From Nonomuraea cavernae (GTDB taxonomy: Bacteria > Actinomycetota > Actinomycetes > Streptosporangiales > Streptosporangiaceae): a DNA stretch of 46,464 nt. The DNA lies in NCBI RefSeq assembly GCF_014646355.1, contig NZ_BMNH01000044.1, forward strand, positions 1-46,464. The letters run 5' to 3'. Position 1 is the first letter of the stretch. Each line of letters starts with the position of its first letter. A model generated the notes under the pieces. It did not search any database. It was not told where the DNA came from and saw only the letters and a list, made by a program, of their open reading frames with translations. Position numbers and translations under genes: made by a program. Shown here piece by piece: positions 23,560 through 32,618 of the stretch.

Positions 23560-25104
23560 ATGAAGCTGCTCCACACCACGTTAGGCGCATTGGCGCTGGT
23601 CGTCCCGCTGGCGCTGACCGCACCGGCGGCGGCGTCCCCAGCGGCGTCCACGGCGACGGCCACGGCGACGGCCATGGCCGTGGCGCCGCCCAACATCCCG
23701 CTGGCCAACGTCAAGGCCCATCTGACCCAGTTGCAGACGATCGCCACCGCCAACGGCGGCAACCGGGCGCACGGCCGCCCCGGCTACCTGGCCTCGGCCA
23801 ACTACGTCAAGGGCCGGCTCGACGCCGCCGGGTACACCACCACGCTGCAGTCCTTCACCTACAACGGCGCCACCGGCTACAACGTCATCGCCGACTGGCC
23901 CGGCGGCGACCCGAACGACATCCTGATGACCGGCGCCCACCTCGACAGCGTGACGGCCGGGCCCGGCATCAACGACAACGGCTCCGGGTCGGCCTCGATC
24001 CTGGAGGTCGCGCTGGAGGTCTCGCGCCAGGCGCTGCAGCCGTCCAAGCACCTGAGGTTCGCCTGGTGGGGCGCGGAGGAGCTGGGGCTGCGCGGCTCGC
24101 AGTTCTACGTCAACAACCTGCCCGCCACCGAACGCGCGAAGATCAAGGGGTATCTGAACTTCGACATGGTCGGCTCGCCCAACGCCGGCTACTTCCTGTA
24201 CGACGGCGACAACTCCGACGGCGTCGGCGCGGGCCCCGGCCCGGCGGGATCGGCCGAGCTGGAGCAGACGCTGCAGTCGTACTTCGCCTCCATCGGCGTG
24301 CCCACCCGGGGGACCGACTTCGACGGCCGCTCCGACTACGGCCCGTTCATCGCGGTCGGCATCGCGGCCGGAGGCACGTTCACCGGCGCGGAGGGGATCA
24401 AGTCGTCCGCCCAGGCGCAGCTCTGGGGAGGCACGGCGGGGCAGGCGTTCGACCCCTGCTACCACCGCGCCTGCGACACGACCGCCAACATCAGCGACAC
24501 GGCGCTGGACCGCAACGCCGACGCCGTCGCCCACGCGGTGTGGACGCTCGGCACCGCCGTGCCGCCGGTCACCGTGTGGTCGGACACGTTCGAGACGAGC
24601 ACCGGCTGGGTCACCAACCCCGACGGCACCGACACCGCGACCGCGGGCCTGTGGGAGCGGGGCGACCCCGAGGCGACCACCTCCAGCGGCGCCAAGCAGC
24701 TCGGCACCACGGTGAGCGGGACGAACGACCTGGTCACCGGGCGCACGGCCGGTTCGAGCGCGGGCGCGAACGACGTCGACGGCGGCCTCTCGTCGATCCG
24801 CTCGCCGGCGATCACGCTGCCCGCCAGCGGGGTGCTGAAGGTCTCGATGTCGTGGTACCTGGCCCACGGCAGCAACTCCTCCAGCGCCGACTTCTTCCGC
24901 GTGCGGGTCGTGGGCTCCTCCAGTGCCACGGTGTTCACCCAGGCCGGCGCGGCCACCGACCGTGACGGGGCCTGGGGCACGGCCAGCGCGGACATCTCCG
25001 CCTTCGCCGGGCAGAGCGTCCGCATCGTGATCGAGGCCGCCGACGCCTCGGGCGCCAGCCTGGTCGAGGCGGGCGTGGACGACGTCAAGATCACCCAGCA
25101 GTGA
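23560..25104 (+). CDS. Secreted M28 zinc aminopeptidase with C-terminal beta domain
   Basis: A 514-residue secreted aminopeptidase like Streptomyces griseus SGAP. A signal peptide (MKLLHTTLGALALVVPLAL) ends at the Ala-rich region near residue 25. Zinc ligands and base fall at SGAP-like spacing: His127 (GAHLD), Asp139 (NDNG), Glu173/Glu174 (GAEELG), Asp202 (NFDMVG) and His302 (CYHRACD, with the conserved disulfide cysteines). Residues ~350-514 form a separate beta-sandwich domain (for example VKITQQ end), probably for stability or binding. ATG 23560 follows GGAGG. It removes N-terminal hydrophobic residues from extracellular peptides and is divergent from the nhaA fusion. Confidence 0.94.
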   Translation: MKLLHTTLGALALVVPLALTAPAAASPAASTATATATAMAVAPPNIPLANVKAHLTQLQTIATANGGNRAHGRPGYLASANYVKGRLDAAGYTTTLQSFTYNGATGYNVIADWPGGDPNDILMTGAHLDSVTAGPGINDNGSGSASILEVALEVSRQALQPSKHLRFAWWGAEELGLRGSQFYVNNLPATERAKIKGYLNFDMVGSPNAGYFLYDGDNSDGVGAGPGPAGSAELEQTLQSYFASIGVPTRGTDFDGRSDYGPFIAVGIAAGGTFTGAEGIKSSAQAQLWGGTAGQAFDPCYHRACDTTANISDTALDRNADAVAHAVWTLGTAVPPVTVWSDTFETSTGWVTNPDGTDTATAGLWERGDPEATTSSGAKQLGTTVSGTNDLVTGRTAGSSAGANDVDGGLSSIRSPAITLPASGVLKVSMSWYLAHGSNSSSADFFRVRVVGSSSATVFTQAGAATDRDGAWGTASADISAFAGQSVRIVIEAADASGASLVEAGVDDVKITQQ

Positions 25105-25117
25105 CGTGGAGGGTCCC

Positions 25118-25699
25118 TCAGCCGGCGGCTGGGGGACCCGCCTCCGTCAGGGCGGTCACCACGCGGGCGACCAGCTCGCGGGTCTCCTCGAAGCCGGCCG
25201 CGGCCAGCGCGGGAGTGCCGGCGAGCGAGCGCATCACGCCGAGGCCGAGCAGCAGCGCGCCGACCATCTCGGCCCGCAGGGCGGGATCGTCGCCGCCCAT
25301 GCGCTCGGTGAAGTCCTTCAGGTAGCCCTCGCAGAGCTCCTGGCGCAGCCGGTCGCGTACGGCGGCGCGGCCCGAGGAACGCAGCATCACCAGGAGCGGA
25401 TGCTCGCCGTCGAACTGCTCCCAGTCGGCGAAGACCACGTCGTGCAGCAGGGTGGCGGCCAGGTCGGTGAGCGGTCGCCCGGGCGCCGGCCCGGCGGGCA
25501 GCTCGGTGCGCACCGCTTCGGCGTAGAGCCGGTCCTTGGACTCGAAGTAGCGGAACACCAGGGCGGGGTCCACGCCCACGTCGCCGGCGATCTCGCGCAC
25601 TCCGGTGCCGTCGTAGCCCTGGCGGGCGAACCTGAGGCGCGCGGCGTCGAGAAGGGCCGCGCGGGTGGCCGCCTTGTCACGGCGTTTGGGTCGCTGCAT
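25118..25699 (-). CDS. TetR-family regulator divergent from the SDR gene
   Basis: A 193-residue TetR protein from ATG 25699; ATG 25717 is an in-frame alternative inside an operator-like repeat. The helix-turn-helix is typical (AALLDAARLRFARQGYDGTG, GVREIAGDVGVDPALVFRYF). A TATGCT block at 25711-25706 on the minus strand would put +1 at the 25699 ATG, so the mRNA may be leaderless. Its convergent partner is the M28 gene; its divergent partner is an SDR gene with matching repeats, which it probably represses. Confidence 0.9.
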   Translation of the reverse strand: MQRPKRRDKAATRAALLDAARLRFARQGYDGTGVREIAGDVGVDPALVFRYFESKDRLYAEAVRTELPAGPAPGRPLTDLAATLLHDVVFADWEQFDGEHPLLVMLRSSGRAAVRDRLRQELCEGYLKDFTERMGGDDPALRAEMVGALLLGLGVMRSLAGTPALAAAGFEETRELVARVVTALTEAGPPAAG

Positions 25700-25709
25700 G
25701 AAGTCAGCA

Positions 25710-25731
25710 TAAGTCATCAGTTGTTGACTTA
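25710..25731. promoter_or_regulatory. TetR operator candidate 1
   Basis: The inverted repeat TAAGTCA (25710-25716) and TGACTTA (25725-25731) overlaps the -35 of the SDR promoter and the first possible start codon of the TetR gene, so one bound dimer could shut both directions. Confidence 0.6.
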
Positions 25732-25752
25732 GCCTGCCGGGGCACCTAGAGT
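25724..25752 (+). promoter_or_regulatory. Sigma-70 type promoter of the SDR gene
   Basis: TTGACT (25724-25729) and TAGAGT (25747-25752) are separated by 17 bases, close to the actinobacterial vegetative consensus. Predicted +1 is near 25759, giving a leader of about 38 bases with GGAGG before the ATG. Confidence 0.75.
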
Positions 25753-25758
25753 CTCCTT

Positions 25759-25774
25759 GTCATCGACCGATGAC
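25759..25774. promoter_or_regulatory. TetR operator candidate 2 at the SDR transcription start
   Basis: GTCATCGACCGATGAC is a palindrome with seven-base arms beginning at the predicted +1. Its right arm continues into GATGACTTAT, a ten-base sequence also present on the minus strand at 25719-25710, which links the two sites. Confidence 0.6.
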
Positions 25775-25796
25775 TTATTGACTCGGAGGCTCCTGC

Positions 25797-26639
25797 ATGC
25801 GTACGTATGTGATCACCGGCGGTACTGACGGGATGGGCAAAGGGCTGGGCCTGCACTTCCTGGAGCGCGGCGACCGGGTGATCGCCGTCGCCAGCGGGAA
25901 GCCGAAGGGCAGGGCCTTCCTCGCCGAGGCGGAGGCGCTCGGCGCGGGCGAGCGCGCGGTGTTCCTGCGGGCCGACCTGAGCACCGTGGCGGGCATGCGG
26001 CGGGTGGTCGAGGAGGTGACGGCGACCACGGAGGCGGTGGACGGGCTCGTCTTCGGGGCGCAGCGCTTCCGGCCCGTCCGCGAGGAGACCGCCGACGGGC
26101 TCGAGTTCACCTTCGCGCTCAGCTACCTCAGCCGGGTCGTCATCGGCGAAGGACTGATGGAACGCCTGGAGCGCGCGGACGCGCCCGTCATCATGAGCCT
26201 CGCCGGGTCCGGCGGCCTCCCCGGCCAGATCTTCTGGGACGACCTCCAACTGCGCGAGGGCTACAAGGGGATGCGCGCGTCGATGCAGTCCTCCCGCTGT
26301 CTCGACCTGCTGGGGGCCGGCTTTCCCATCCGCCACCCCGGAGCCCGGACGAGGTACGTCCTCTACAACCCGGGGTTCGTGAACACCGGCATGGCCGACC
26401 CGCTCCGCCAGCCGATGCGCTCCCTGACCAAGGTGCTCGCCAGGTTCTTCGCCATGCCCGTGAGCAAGGCGATCGTGCCCATCGCGCGGCTCCTCGACCA
26501 CCCGCCCGAGGCCGCCGCCACGGCGTTCATGCGCGGAAAGCCGCTCCCGCTGACCGGCAGCGCCTTCGCCCCGGCCGCCGCGGACCGGCTCCACCGGGTC
26601 ACCGCCGACCTGCTGGCCGGCCTGCCCGCCACGCGATGA
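25797..26639 (+). CDS. Short-chain dehydrogenase/reductase family protein
   Basis: A 280-residue NAD(P)-binding SDR protein. The cofactor motif TGGTDGMGKGLG lies at residues 8-19 and the second-strand acidic motif RADLST follows. The usual YxxxK catalytic pair is not clear: the region after the serine strand (MSLAGSGGLP) reads YKGMRASMQSSR, so the active site may be atypical. The substrate is unknown. It is transcribed from the promoter at 25724 and likely repressed by the divergent TetR, a common arrangement for inducible detoxification enzymes. Confidence 0.88.
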   Translation: MRTYVITGGTDGMGKGLGLHFLERGDRVIAVASGKPKGRAFLAEAEALGAGERAVFLRADLSTVAGMRRVVEEVTATTEAVDGLVFGAQRFRPVREETADGLEFTFALSYLSRVVIGEGLMERLERADAPVIMSLAGSGGLPGQIFWDDLQLREGYKGMRASMQSSRCLDLLGAGFPIRHPGARTRYVLYNPGFVNTGMADPLRQPMRSLTKVLARFFAMPVSKAIVPIARLLDHPPEAAATAFMRGKPLPLTGSAFAPAAADRLHRVTADLLAGLPATR

Positions 26640-26651
26640 CCGCGACCGGTG

Positions 26652-26677
26652 CCGCTCCGTGGCCGGCGACGGAGCGG
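26652..26677 (+). terminator. Hairpin downstream of the SDR gene
   Basis: CCGCTCCGT (26652-26660) pairs with ACGGAGCGG (26669-26677) around eight bases, 12 bases after the SDR stop; no T run. A separate dyad CATGT-TCGCG-ACATG (26716-26730) lies further on in the leader region of the protease gene. Confidence 0.55.
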
Positions 26678-26834
26678 GTGCTCCCGCGCCACGCGTGATC
26701 GGGCGCTTTGGCTGTCATGTTCGCGACATGTCGCTGTTTGCCCACGCGAAAATCCCCTATGAGCAGGCGTGATCCTCCATCGTCTTGGACGACTGAAGTT
26801 TGGGGCCAGCCCCCACCGACAGATCGGTTCGTTC

Positions 26835-29800
26835 ATGCGATGGATCCCCCGCCTCGCCGCCATCGGCGCGGGCCTGGCGATGATTGCCGTACCGGTGCCC
26901 GCGCACGCCGCGGCGCCCGAGCCAGCGGCCGGCTCAGACCCGCACCGGGTGACGCTGATCACCGGTGACGTGGTGACGGTTCAGGAGTTCGCGGGCGGCA
27001 AGCGAGCGGCGACCGTGCGGCCCGGCAAGGGCCGCGAGAACATCAGGTTCTTCACCAGGGAAGAGAACGGCGACCTGGTGATCACCCCCGCCGACATGGT
27101 CCCCTACCTCTCCCGGGGCCTCATGGACGAGCGGCTGTTCGCGGTCAGTGACCTGATCGAGCAGGGCTACGACGACGAGAGCAGCGACGTCCTGCCGCTG
27201 ATCCTGGCCTACAAGGAGAGCAGGCAGGCCGTCACGCTGAAGAGCGTCAACGCGCGCACGCTGCGGGCGGACAAGGACGCGCTGCCCGTGCTCTGGGCCG
27301 CCGAGCGCGCGGGAGGCGAGCCACGGCTGCGCGACGGGCTGGCCAAGATCTGGCTCGACGGAAAGGTCACCGCGTCGCTGGAGCACAGCGTCCCGCAGGT
27401 GGGCGCGCCACAGGCCTGGCAGGACGGGTACGACGGCAAGGGGGTGAAGGTCGCCGTCCTCGACACTGGGATCGACGAGACCCACCCCGACGTCGCGACC
27501 AAGGTCACCCAGGCCCGCAACTTCACCGACGACCCCTCGGCCAAGGACGAGCACGGCCACGGCACCCACGTCGCCGCCACCGTGGCGGGCACCGGCGAGG
27601 CGTCCGGCGGGCTGCGCAAGGGCGTCGCGCCCGGCGCCGAGCTGATCAACGGCAAGGTGCTGAACGCCGAGGGCAGCGGCACCGAGTCGCAGGTGCTCGC
27701 CGGCATGGAGTGGGCCGCCAGGGAGAGCGGGGCCGACATCGTCAACATGAGCCTCGGCGGCGGCCCCACCGACGGCACCGACCCGCTCAGCACGGCGGTG
27801 GACGTCCTGACCGAGGAGACCGGCAGCCTGTTCGTCATCGCCGCGGGCAACCAGGGCGGCGACTACACGGTGGGCGCGCCGGGAGCCGCCGCCTCCGCGC
27901 TGACCGTCGGCGCGGTCGACGCGAACGACGCGCTGGCCCCCTTCTCCAGCCGCGGCCCGCGTCTGGACGAGGCGCTCAAGCCGGACATCACCGCCCCAGG
28001 CGTGAGCATCACCGCCGCACGGGCCGCGGGCACCGGGCTGGGCACGCCCGTCGACGACCGGTACACGAAGCTGTCCGGCACGTCGATGGCCACGCCGCAC
28101 GTGGCGGGCGCGGCGGCGGTGCTGGCCCAGCGCCATCCGGAGTGGAAGCCCGGGCAGCTCAAGGACGCCCTGGTGTCCACGGCGAAGACCGTCGCGGGCC
28201 AGACGCCGTACGAGCAGGGCGGCGGCCGCCTGGACGTGGCGCGCGCCGTCCGGCAGGGCGTCACGGCCACCGCGTCGCTCAGCATGGGCGTGCACGACGA
28301 GGGCGGAACCGGCACCCCCGGCGGCACCGTCACCTACACCAACACCGGCCAGGAGCCCGTCTCGCTGACCGTCGCCGCCACCCTGACCAACTTGGACGGC
28401 GCCGCCCCCGGCGAGGGGGCGGTGAAGCTGTCGGCGACGACCGTCACCGTGGACGCCGGGGCGAGCGCGGCCGTCGAGACCACCGTGGACCTGGCCAGGC
28501 TCGCGCACGGCAGGCACGTCGGATACGTCACCGCCACCACGGCGGACGGCTCGGTGGCCGCGCACACCACGCTCGCGCTGACCCGGCGCGGCAGGATGCA
28601 CACGGTGCGCTTCACCGGCGTCGACCGGGACGGCAGCCCCGCCCGCGTGCCGCTGATCACCATGTACGGCGCCGCCGCCAGGGACGACGCCTTGGGCCAC
28701 ATCCTGCACGAGCACGAGGGCTGGACGGTGGAGCTGCCGGAGGGCACCTACCACATGCAGGCGATCATGAATGAGTCGAAGGAAGAGCTGCCCGTCGGGG
28801 CCTTCATCGTCAACCCCGAGCTGCCGGTCACGTCGGACATGGAGGTCGTGCTCGACGCGAGGACCGCCGTGCCCATCGAGATCAGGACCTCTCAGGAGGT
28901 GATGCAGGACGGCATCTCCACCTTCTTCACCCATCGCACGTACGGCTCCCGCGAGATCAGCCTGAGCGCGATGAACTACCCCTCGATGGAGACGCTCGCG
29001 GTCACCCCCACCGCGCCGGTGCGGAACGGCACCTTCGAGTTCTCCTCGCGCTGGCAGCTGGCCGCGCCCCGGGTGACCGCCCGGCTGGGCCGCGATCCGC
29101 TGGTGGTCCGCCCCACGATCAGGTCGCCGGAGATCGCCGGCAGCAAGCGCCTGCCGCTGGTCCACGGCGGCACCGGCGACATGACCGGGCTGGACGTCAA
29201 GGGCAAGGCGGTGGTCATCACCAGCGAGGCGTTCGACGACTGGACGGACAAGCTGGCGGGCATCGCCGCGGCCGGCGCGGCGGTGGTGTTCGTGGTCGGG
29301 CCCGACGGCGAGGTCATGTGGCAGCCGTGGTCGCCGGTGGGCGAGCGCGACCCGCTGCCCACGATGATGGTCACGCACGACCGCGGCCAGGCGCTGCTGG
29401 CCAGCGCCCGCACCGGCCGTGCCGTGCTCGACGTGACCGGCCAGTTCGCGACGCCCTACCTGTACGAGGTCATGCAGGTCTCCTCCGGCCAGGTGCCCCA
29501 GCGGATCGTGCACGAGGTCAACTGGCGCAACACCGCCCGGGTCGACACGGGCTACCAGGAGTCCGGCGGCGGCTCGTACGGCAAGGACCAGCGGTACGGC
29601 TGGCGGCCGTGGCAGACCTACGACCTGGCCCTGCAGATGGAGACCCAGCGCGTGATGCGCACCCCGCTGAACAGGGCCGAGTACGTCAGTTCGGGTGACA
29701 CCCAGTGGCAGCACGTGGTCCAGCACACGCTCACCTGGGAGTCGATGAACCAGCTGCGCGGCGGCCTGACCGACCGGCCCAGGACGTACCGCGCGGGCGA

Positions 29801-30449
29801 GATCGTCAAGGAGCGCTGGTTCGCCCCCGTCGTACGCCCGGCCGCTCTGGCCGCCACCCGCACGGGTGACGTCCTGTCGGTGCGGGTGCCCGAGTTCGTC
29901 GACGCCGACGGCCATTACGGCCACGCGGGCGGGAGCAACGACGAGGACACCACCGCGGCCCGGGTCTACCGCGACGGTGAGCTGCTGGAGGAGCGGACAG
30001 GCCTGTGGGCCGACCTCGCCGCCGTGCCGGAGGACGCCGAGTACCGCCTGGAGCTGTCCACGACCCGGACCTCGCAGGAGTGGCGGTACGCCACGGCCAC
30101 CGAGAGCTCCTGGACGTTCAGGTCCGCCAGGCCGGCGGGCACGCAGCCGCTGCCGCTGCTCGGCGTGGACTACGACGTGCCCGCCGATCTGGAAGGGAAG
30201 GTGCGCCGCACGCTGCCGGTCGCGCTGGGCTTCACCGCGAGGGACGCGAAGAAGCTGACCGCGGAGATGTCCTACGACGACGGCAGGACCTGGAAGAAGC
30301 TGACGCTCCTGCCTCTGGGGCAGGGCCGGCACAAGGCGGTGGTCTCCCACCGTAAGACCGACACCGGGGTGTCCCTGCGGGTCACCGCGACCGGCGCCTC
30401 GGGCCAGCGGTTCGCGCAGACCGTCACCCGGGCGTACGGGGTCGAGTAG
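26835..30449 (+). CDS. Large secreted subtilisin-like S8 serine protease
   Basis: A 1204-residue secreted protease. A signal peptide (MRWIPRLAAIGAGLAMIAV, ending AHA) precedes a propeptide region and the S8 domain with a full triad: Asp210 (VLDTGID), His242 (GHGTHVA) and Ser417 (GTSMATP), plus oxyanion Asn in AAGNQGG. After the catalytic domain come beta-rich domains and a PA-like domain (KAVVITSEAFDDWTDKLAGI) that may restrict substrate access. I chose ATG 26835 because the signal peptide begins there; no clear ribosome site is visible, and GTG 26769 would add 22 residues ahead of it. Confidence 0.93.
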   Translation: MRWIPRLAAIGAGLAMIAVPVPAHAAAPEPAAGSDPHRVTLITGDVVTVQEFAGGKRAATVRPGKGRENIRFFTREENGDLVITPADMVPYLSRGLMDERLFAVSDLIEQGYDDESSDVLPLILAYKESRQAVTLKSVNARTLRADKDALPVLWAAERAGGEPRLRDGLAKIWLDGKVTASLEHSVPQVGAPQAWQDGYDGKGVKVAVLDTGIDETHPDVATKVTQARNFTDDPSAKDEHGHGTHVAATVAGTGEASGGLRKGVAPGAELINGKVLNAEGSGTESQVLAGMEWAARESGADIVNMSLGGGPTDGTDPLSTAVDVLTEETGSLFVIAAGNQGGDYTVGAPGAAASALTVGAVDANDALAPFSSRGPRLDEALKPDITAPGVSITAARAAGTGLGTPVDDRYTKLSGTSMATPHVAGAAAVLAQRHPEWKPGQLKDALVSTAKTVAGQTPYEQGGGRLDVARAVRQGVTATASLSMGVHDEGGTGTPGGTVTYTNTGQEPVSLTVAATLTNLDGAAPGEGAVKLSATTVTVDAGASAAVETTVDLARLAHGRHVGYVTATTADGSVAAHTTLALTRRGRMHTVRFTGVDRDGSPARVPLITMYGAAARDDALGHILHEHEGWTVELPEGTYHMQAIMNESKEELPVGAFIVNPELPVTSDMEVVLDARTAVPIEIRTSQEVMQDGISTFFTHRTYGSREISLSAMNYPSMETLAVTPTAPVRNGTFEFSSRWQLAAPRVTARLGRDPLVVRPTIRSPEIAGSKRLPLVHGGTGDMTGLDVKGKAVVITSEAFDDWTDKLAGIAAAGAAVVFVVGPDGEVMWQPWSPVGERDPLPTMMVTHDRGQALLASARTGRAVLDVTGQFATPYLYEVMQVSSGQVPQRIVHEVNWRNTARVDTGYQESGGGSYGKDQRYGWRPWQTYDLALQMETQRVMRTPLNRAEYVSSGDTQWQHVVQHTLTWESMNQLRGGLTDRPRTYRAGEIVKERWFAPVVRPAALAATRTGDVLSVRVPEFVDADGHYGHAGGSNDEDTTAARVYRDGELLEERTGLWADLAAVPEDAEYRLELSTTRTSQEWRYATATESSWTFRSARPAGTQPLPLLGVDYDVPADLEGKVRRTLPVALGFTARDAKKLTAEMSYDDGRTWKKLTLLPLGQGRHKAVVSHRKTDTGVSLRVTATGASGQRFAQTVTRAYGVE

Positions 30450-30480
30450 CGGGCCGGGGGCCGTGCTCAGGATGAAACAG

Positions 30481-30520
30481 CCCCTCCGCCCCTCTCCCGG
30501 GCGGCGGAGGGGCGGAGGGG
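30481..30520. terminator. Strong hairpin between convergent genes
   Basis: CCCCTCCGCCCCTC (30481-30494) pairs perfectly with GAGGGGCGGAGGGG (30507-30520). It has a 14-bp stem between the protease gene and the convergent regulator; there is no T run, so it is a GC-type terminator or mRNA stabiliser. Confidence 0.7.
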
Positions 30521-30584
30521 TGGCGTCCGAGTGGATGACCGTGGCGAGGCTCGCCCACTCCGCCGGCCCCCAGGCAGCGCGACG

Positions 30585-31574
30585 CTACAACCAGCGCTCG
30601 CGGGCCGCATGCCAGGCGAGTTGCATCCTGGTCTGCGCGCCCGCGAGCCGCATCAGGTGGTAGACGCGGCGCTGCACCGTACGCAGGCTGAGCCCGAGCT
30701 GGCTGGCGATCGACTTCTCCGGCACCCCGGCGACCAGCAGCGAGAGCAGGTAGAGCTCGTCGGCGTCCAGCGGGCAGCCGGGCGTGGTGTCGATGACCTG
30801 CCCGTCCTCCAGGAACCTGATCGGCGTGGCCCGCTCCCACTGGGCCTCGAACAACGCGATCAGCGCCTCCAGCAGGCTGCTCCCACGCACCAGCGCGGCC
30901 GTCGGCTCGGTCGTCCGGCCGGCGTACTGCACCAGCGGCAGCAGCGCGATGGACCGGTCGGCGATCATCATCCGCACGGGCAGCGACCGCACGGCCCGCG
31001 CCTGTTCGCCCAGCTTGATGCCGAACGCCACGTTGGCCACCATCCCGGGCTCCTCCAGCAGGGCCCGCTCGTAGATGACCCGGTAGGTCACCCCGCGGCC
31101 GAGCGCCTCAAGCTCCTCGGTGTTGTCCGTGGACGGCATCACCACGTGCCCGGCCCGGCAGAAGTACATGACCTCCTCGCGGGCGCTGTCCTGCAGATGG
31201 CGGACCTGTTCGCGCAGCGCGGCCCCGCTGGGCAGCACCTCGATCAGCCGGTCGGCGTCCCTGCGGCGCAGGCTGGCGCGGTATTCCTCGGCGAGCTGGT
31301 CGACCGCCTGCCGCGCCCAGTCGATCGTCTCCTGCTGCCGCGCCAGCCGCGGCCCGAGAGCCACCTCCGGCGCCACGGGCGCGAACCTGCGGCCCCCACT
31401 GCCCGCGACCTCACGGACGAGCTCCATGCCCACCATGGACGCCAGCGCGGTGGCCGCGGCCTCCGGGGTGATGCCCAGTTCCTCGGCCAGCCCGGTCAGA
31501 TCCGCCTCACCGGCCCGCACCAGTAACCGGTAGGCCCGCTCCTCCACCTCGTCCAGCCCGGCGACCTTCAGCAT
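30585..31574 (-). CDS. LuxR-type regulator with TrmB-like N-terminal domain
   Basis: A 329-residue regulator. A TrmB-like winged-helix region opens the protein (VEERAYRLLVRAGEADLTGL, LGITPEAAATALASM), a middle ligand-binding-like region follows, and a LuxR helix-turn-helix closes it (LLVAGVPEKSIASQLGLSLRT, VQRRVYHLMRLAGA). I chose ATG 31574 behind GGGGGA; ATG 31619 would extend it upstream. The domain order is common in actinobacteria, next to secreted hydrolase genes among others. Whether it controls the adjacent S8 protease gene is not shown. A small dyad TGGCA-TG-TGCCA (31585-31596) lies directly upstream and may be its operator. Confidence 0.88.
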   Translation of the reverse strand: MLKVAGLDEVEERAYRLLVRAGEADLTGLAEELGITPEAAATALASMVGMELVREVAGSGGRRFAPVAPEVALGPRLARQQETIDWARQAVDQLAEEYRASLRRRDADRLIEVLPSGAALREQVRHLQDSAREEVMYFCRAGHVVMPSTDNTEELEALGRGVTYRVIYERALLEEPGMVANVAFGIKLGEQARAVRSLPVRMMIADRSIALLPLVQYAGRTTEPTAALVRGSSLLEALIALFEAQWERATPIRFLEDGQVIDTTPGCPLDADELYLLSLLVAGVPEKSIASQLGLSLRTVQRRVYHLMRLAGAQTRMQLAWHAARERWL

Positions 31575-31652
31575 TCCCCCATGATGGCATGTGCCAAAAA
31601 GCGGATAAATGCTGCACATAACGGCACATATGGCGCCGGTCCGGTGCGCCGG

Positions 31653-32147
31653 CTACGGCTCCAGTGCGCGCAGGTAGGCCGCGGCCTCGTCGAGCTGGTC
31701 CTCGGTGAACACGCGGACGCCGTGGCGCTCCAGCAGGGCGGTGGTGACGCCCTGGCCGGGCACGCGCCGTCCACTGAACGTGCCGTCGTAGACGGCCAGC
31801 GCGCCGCACGAGGGGCTGCCCTCCTTCAGCACCGCGAGCCGGACCCCGTCCGCCCGGGCGGCGTCGAGCGCGGCCCGCGCCCCCGCGAGGAACTGCGCCG
31901 TGACGTCGGACCCGTCGGCGGTCAGCACGCGGGCGTCGCCCGCGAGCACCGCCGCGCCACCGAGACCGCGCTCGATCTCCGCGGCCGGCCGCGGGACCGC
32001 CAGGCCGCCTTCCACCTCCGGGCAGAACGGCACCAGCCGGCCCTCGCGCCGCCAGGCGGCCAGCACGGCGTCGGCGCTGGCCTTGGCGCCGCCGTCGTAG
32101 CGCACCCGCCGGCCCATCAGGCACGCGCTGACGAGGATCCTCTCCAC
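31653..32147 (-). CDS. DUF523 protein (TudS-like iron-sulfur desulfidase family)
   Basis: A 164-residue DUF523 protein. The three conserved cysteines that bind the catalytic [4Fe-4S] cluster in thiouracil desulfidase TudS are present, in SACLMG (Cys9), FCPEVEGG and SPSCGA; the GRRVRYDGG and KEGSPSCG motifs are intact. TudS removes sulfur from 2-thiouracil in a bacterium, so desulfuration of a thiolated compound is plausible but untested here. It is a single gene on the minus strand between a regulator and small membrane genes. Confidence 0.85.
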   Translation of the reverse strand: MERILVSACLMGRRVRYDGGAKASADAVLAAWRREGRLVPFCPEVEGGLAVPRPAAEIERGLGGAAVLAGDARVLTADGSDVTAQFLAGARAALDAARADGVRLAVLKEGSPSCGALAVYDGTFSGRRVPGQGVTTALLERHGVRVFTEDQLDEAAAYLRALEP

Positions 32148-32252
32148 CCTTCGATCCTACGAGCGCGGCCGCCCACGACGACGCCGGCGGCCGGTGCCGC
32201 GCGGGGCCGGACGGAATCGAGGGCGGGCCGGCCGGGCGATAGCCTTTCCACG

Positions 32253-32618
32253 ATGAACACCACCGTTGCGACGATCGTCATCGCCGGGTCCCTGCTGCTC
32301 GCGCTGTCGAGCCTGATCGTGGCGATCCGAAACCGGCCCATGGGCATGGTCCTGCTCATCGGCTTCGCCGTGCTCGAGGTGGCCGTGCTGGTGCAGGCGG
32401 GCATCGTGATCGCGGCCGTCGTGGGCGGTGAGGGCGCGCACGTCCCGAAGGGCACGCTGTACGGCTACCTCGTCGGCCAGGCCGTCATCCCGCCCGCCGG
32501 GGTGTTCCTGGCGCTGGCCGAGCGGAGCCGCTGGGGCTCAGGGATCCTCGTCGTGGCCGGATTCGCGATCGCGGTCATGACCGGGCGGCTGCTCCAGGTC
32601 TGGCAGGGCGCCGCGTGA
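32253..32618 (+). CDS. Small integral membrane protein
   Basis: A 121-residue protein with about four hydrophobic segments (TIVIAGSLLLALSSLIVAI, VLLIGFAVLEVAVLVQAGIV, VIPPAGVFLALA, ILVVAGFAIAVMTG). ATG 32253 is preceded by a weak purine-rich site. Its stop overlaps the start of the next membrane protein gene (GTGA), so the two are translated together and may form a pair. The family is not recognised. Confidence 0.8.
   Translation: MNTTVATIVIAGSLLLALSSLIVAIRNRPMGMVLLIGFAVLEVAVLVQAGIVIAAVVGGEGAHVPKGTLYGYLVGQAVIPPAGVFLALAERSRWGSGILVVAGFAIAVMTGRLLQVWQGAA

Noticed and set aside
26934..30350. 1138-residue open frame on the minus strand
   Set aside because: It lies antisense to the S8 protease gene, which has a full catalytic triad. 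Long antisense frames are expected in GC-rich coding DNA.
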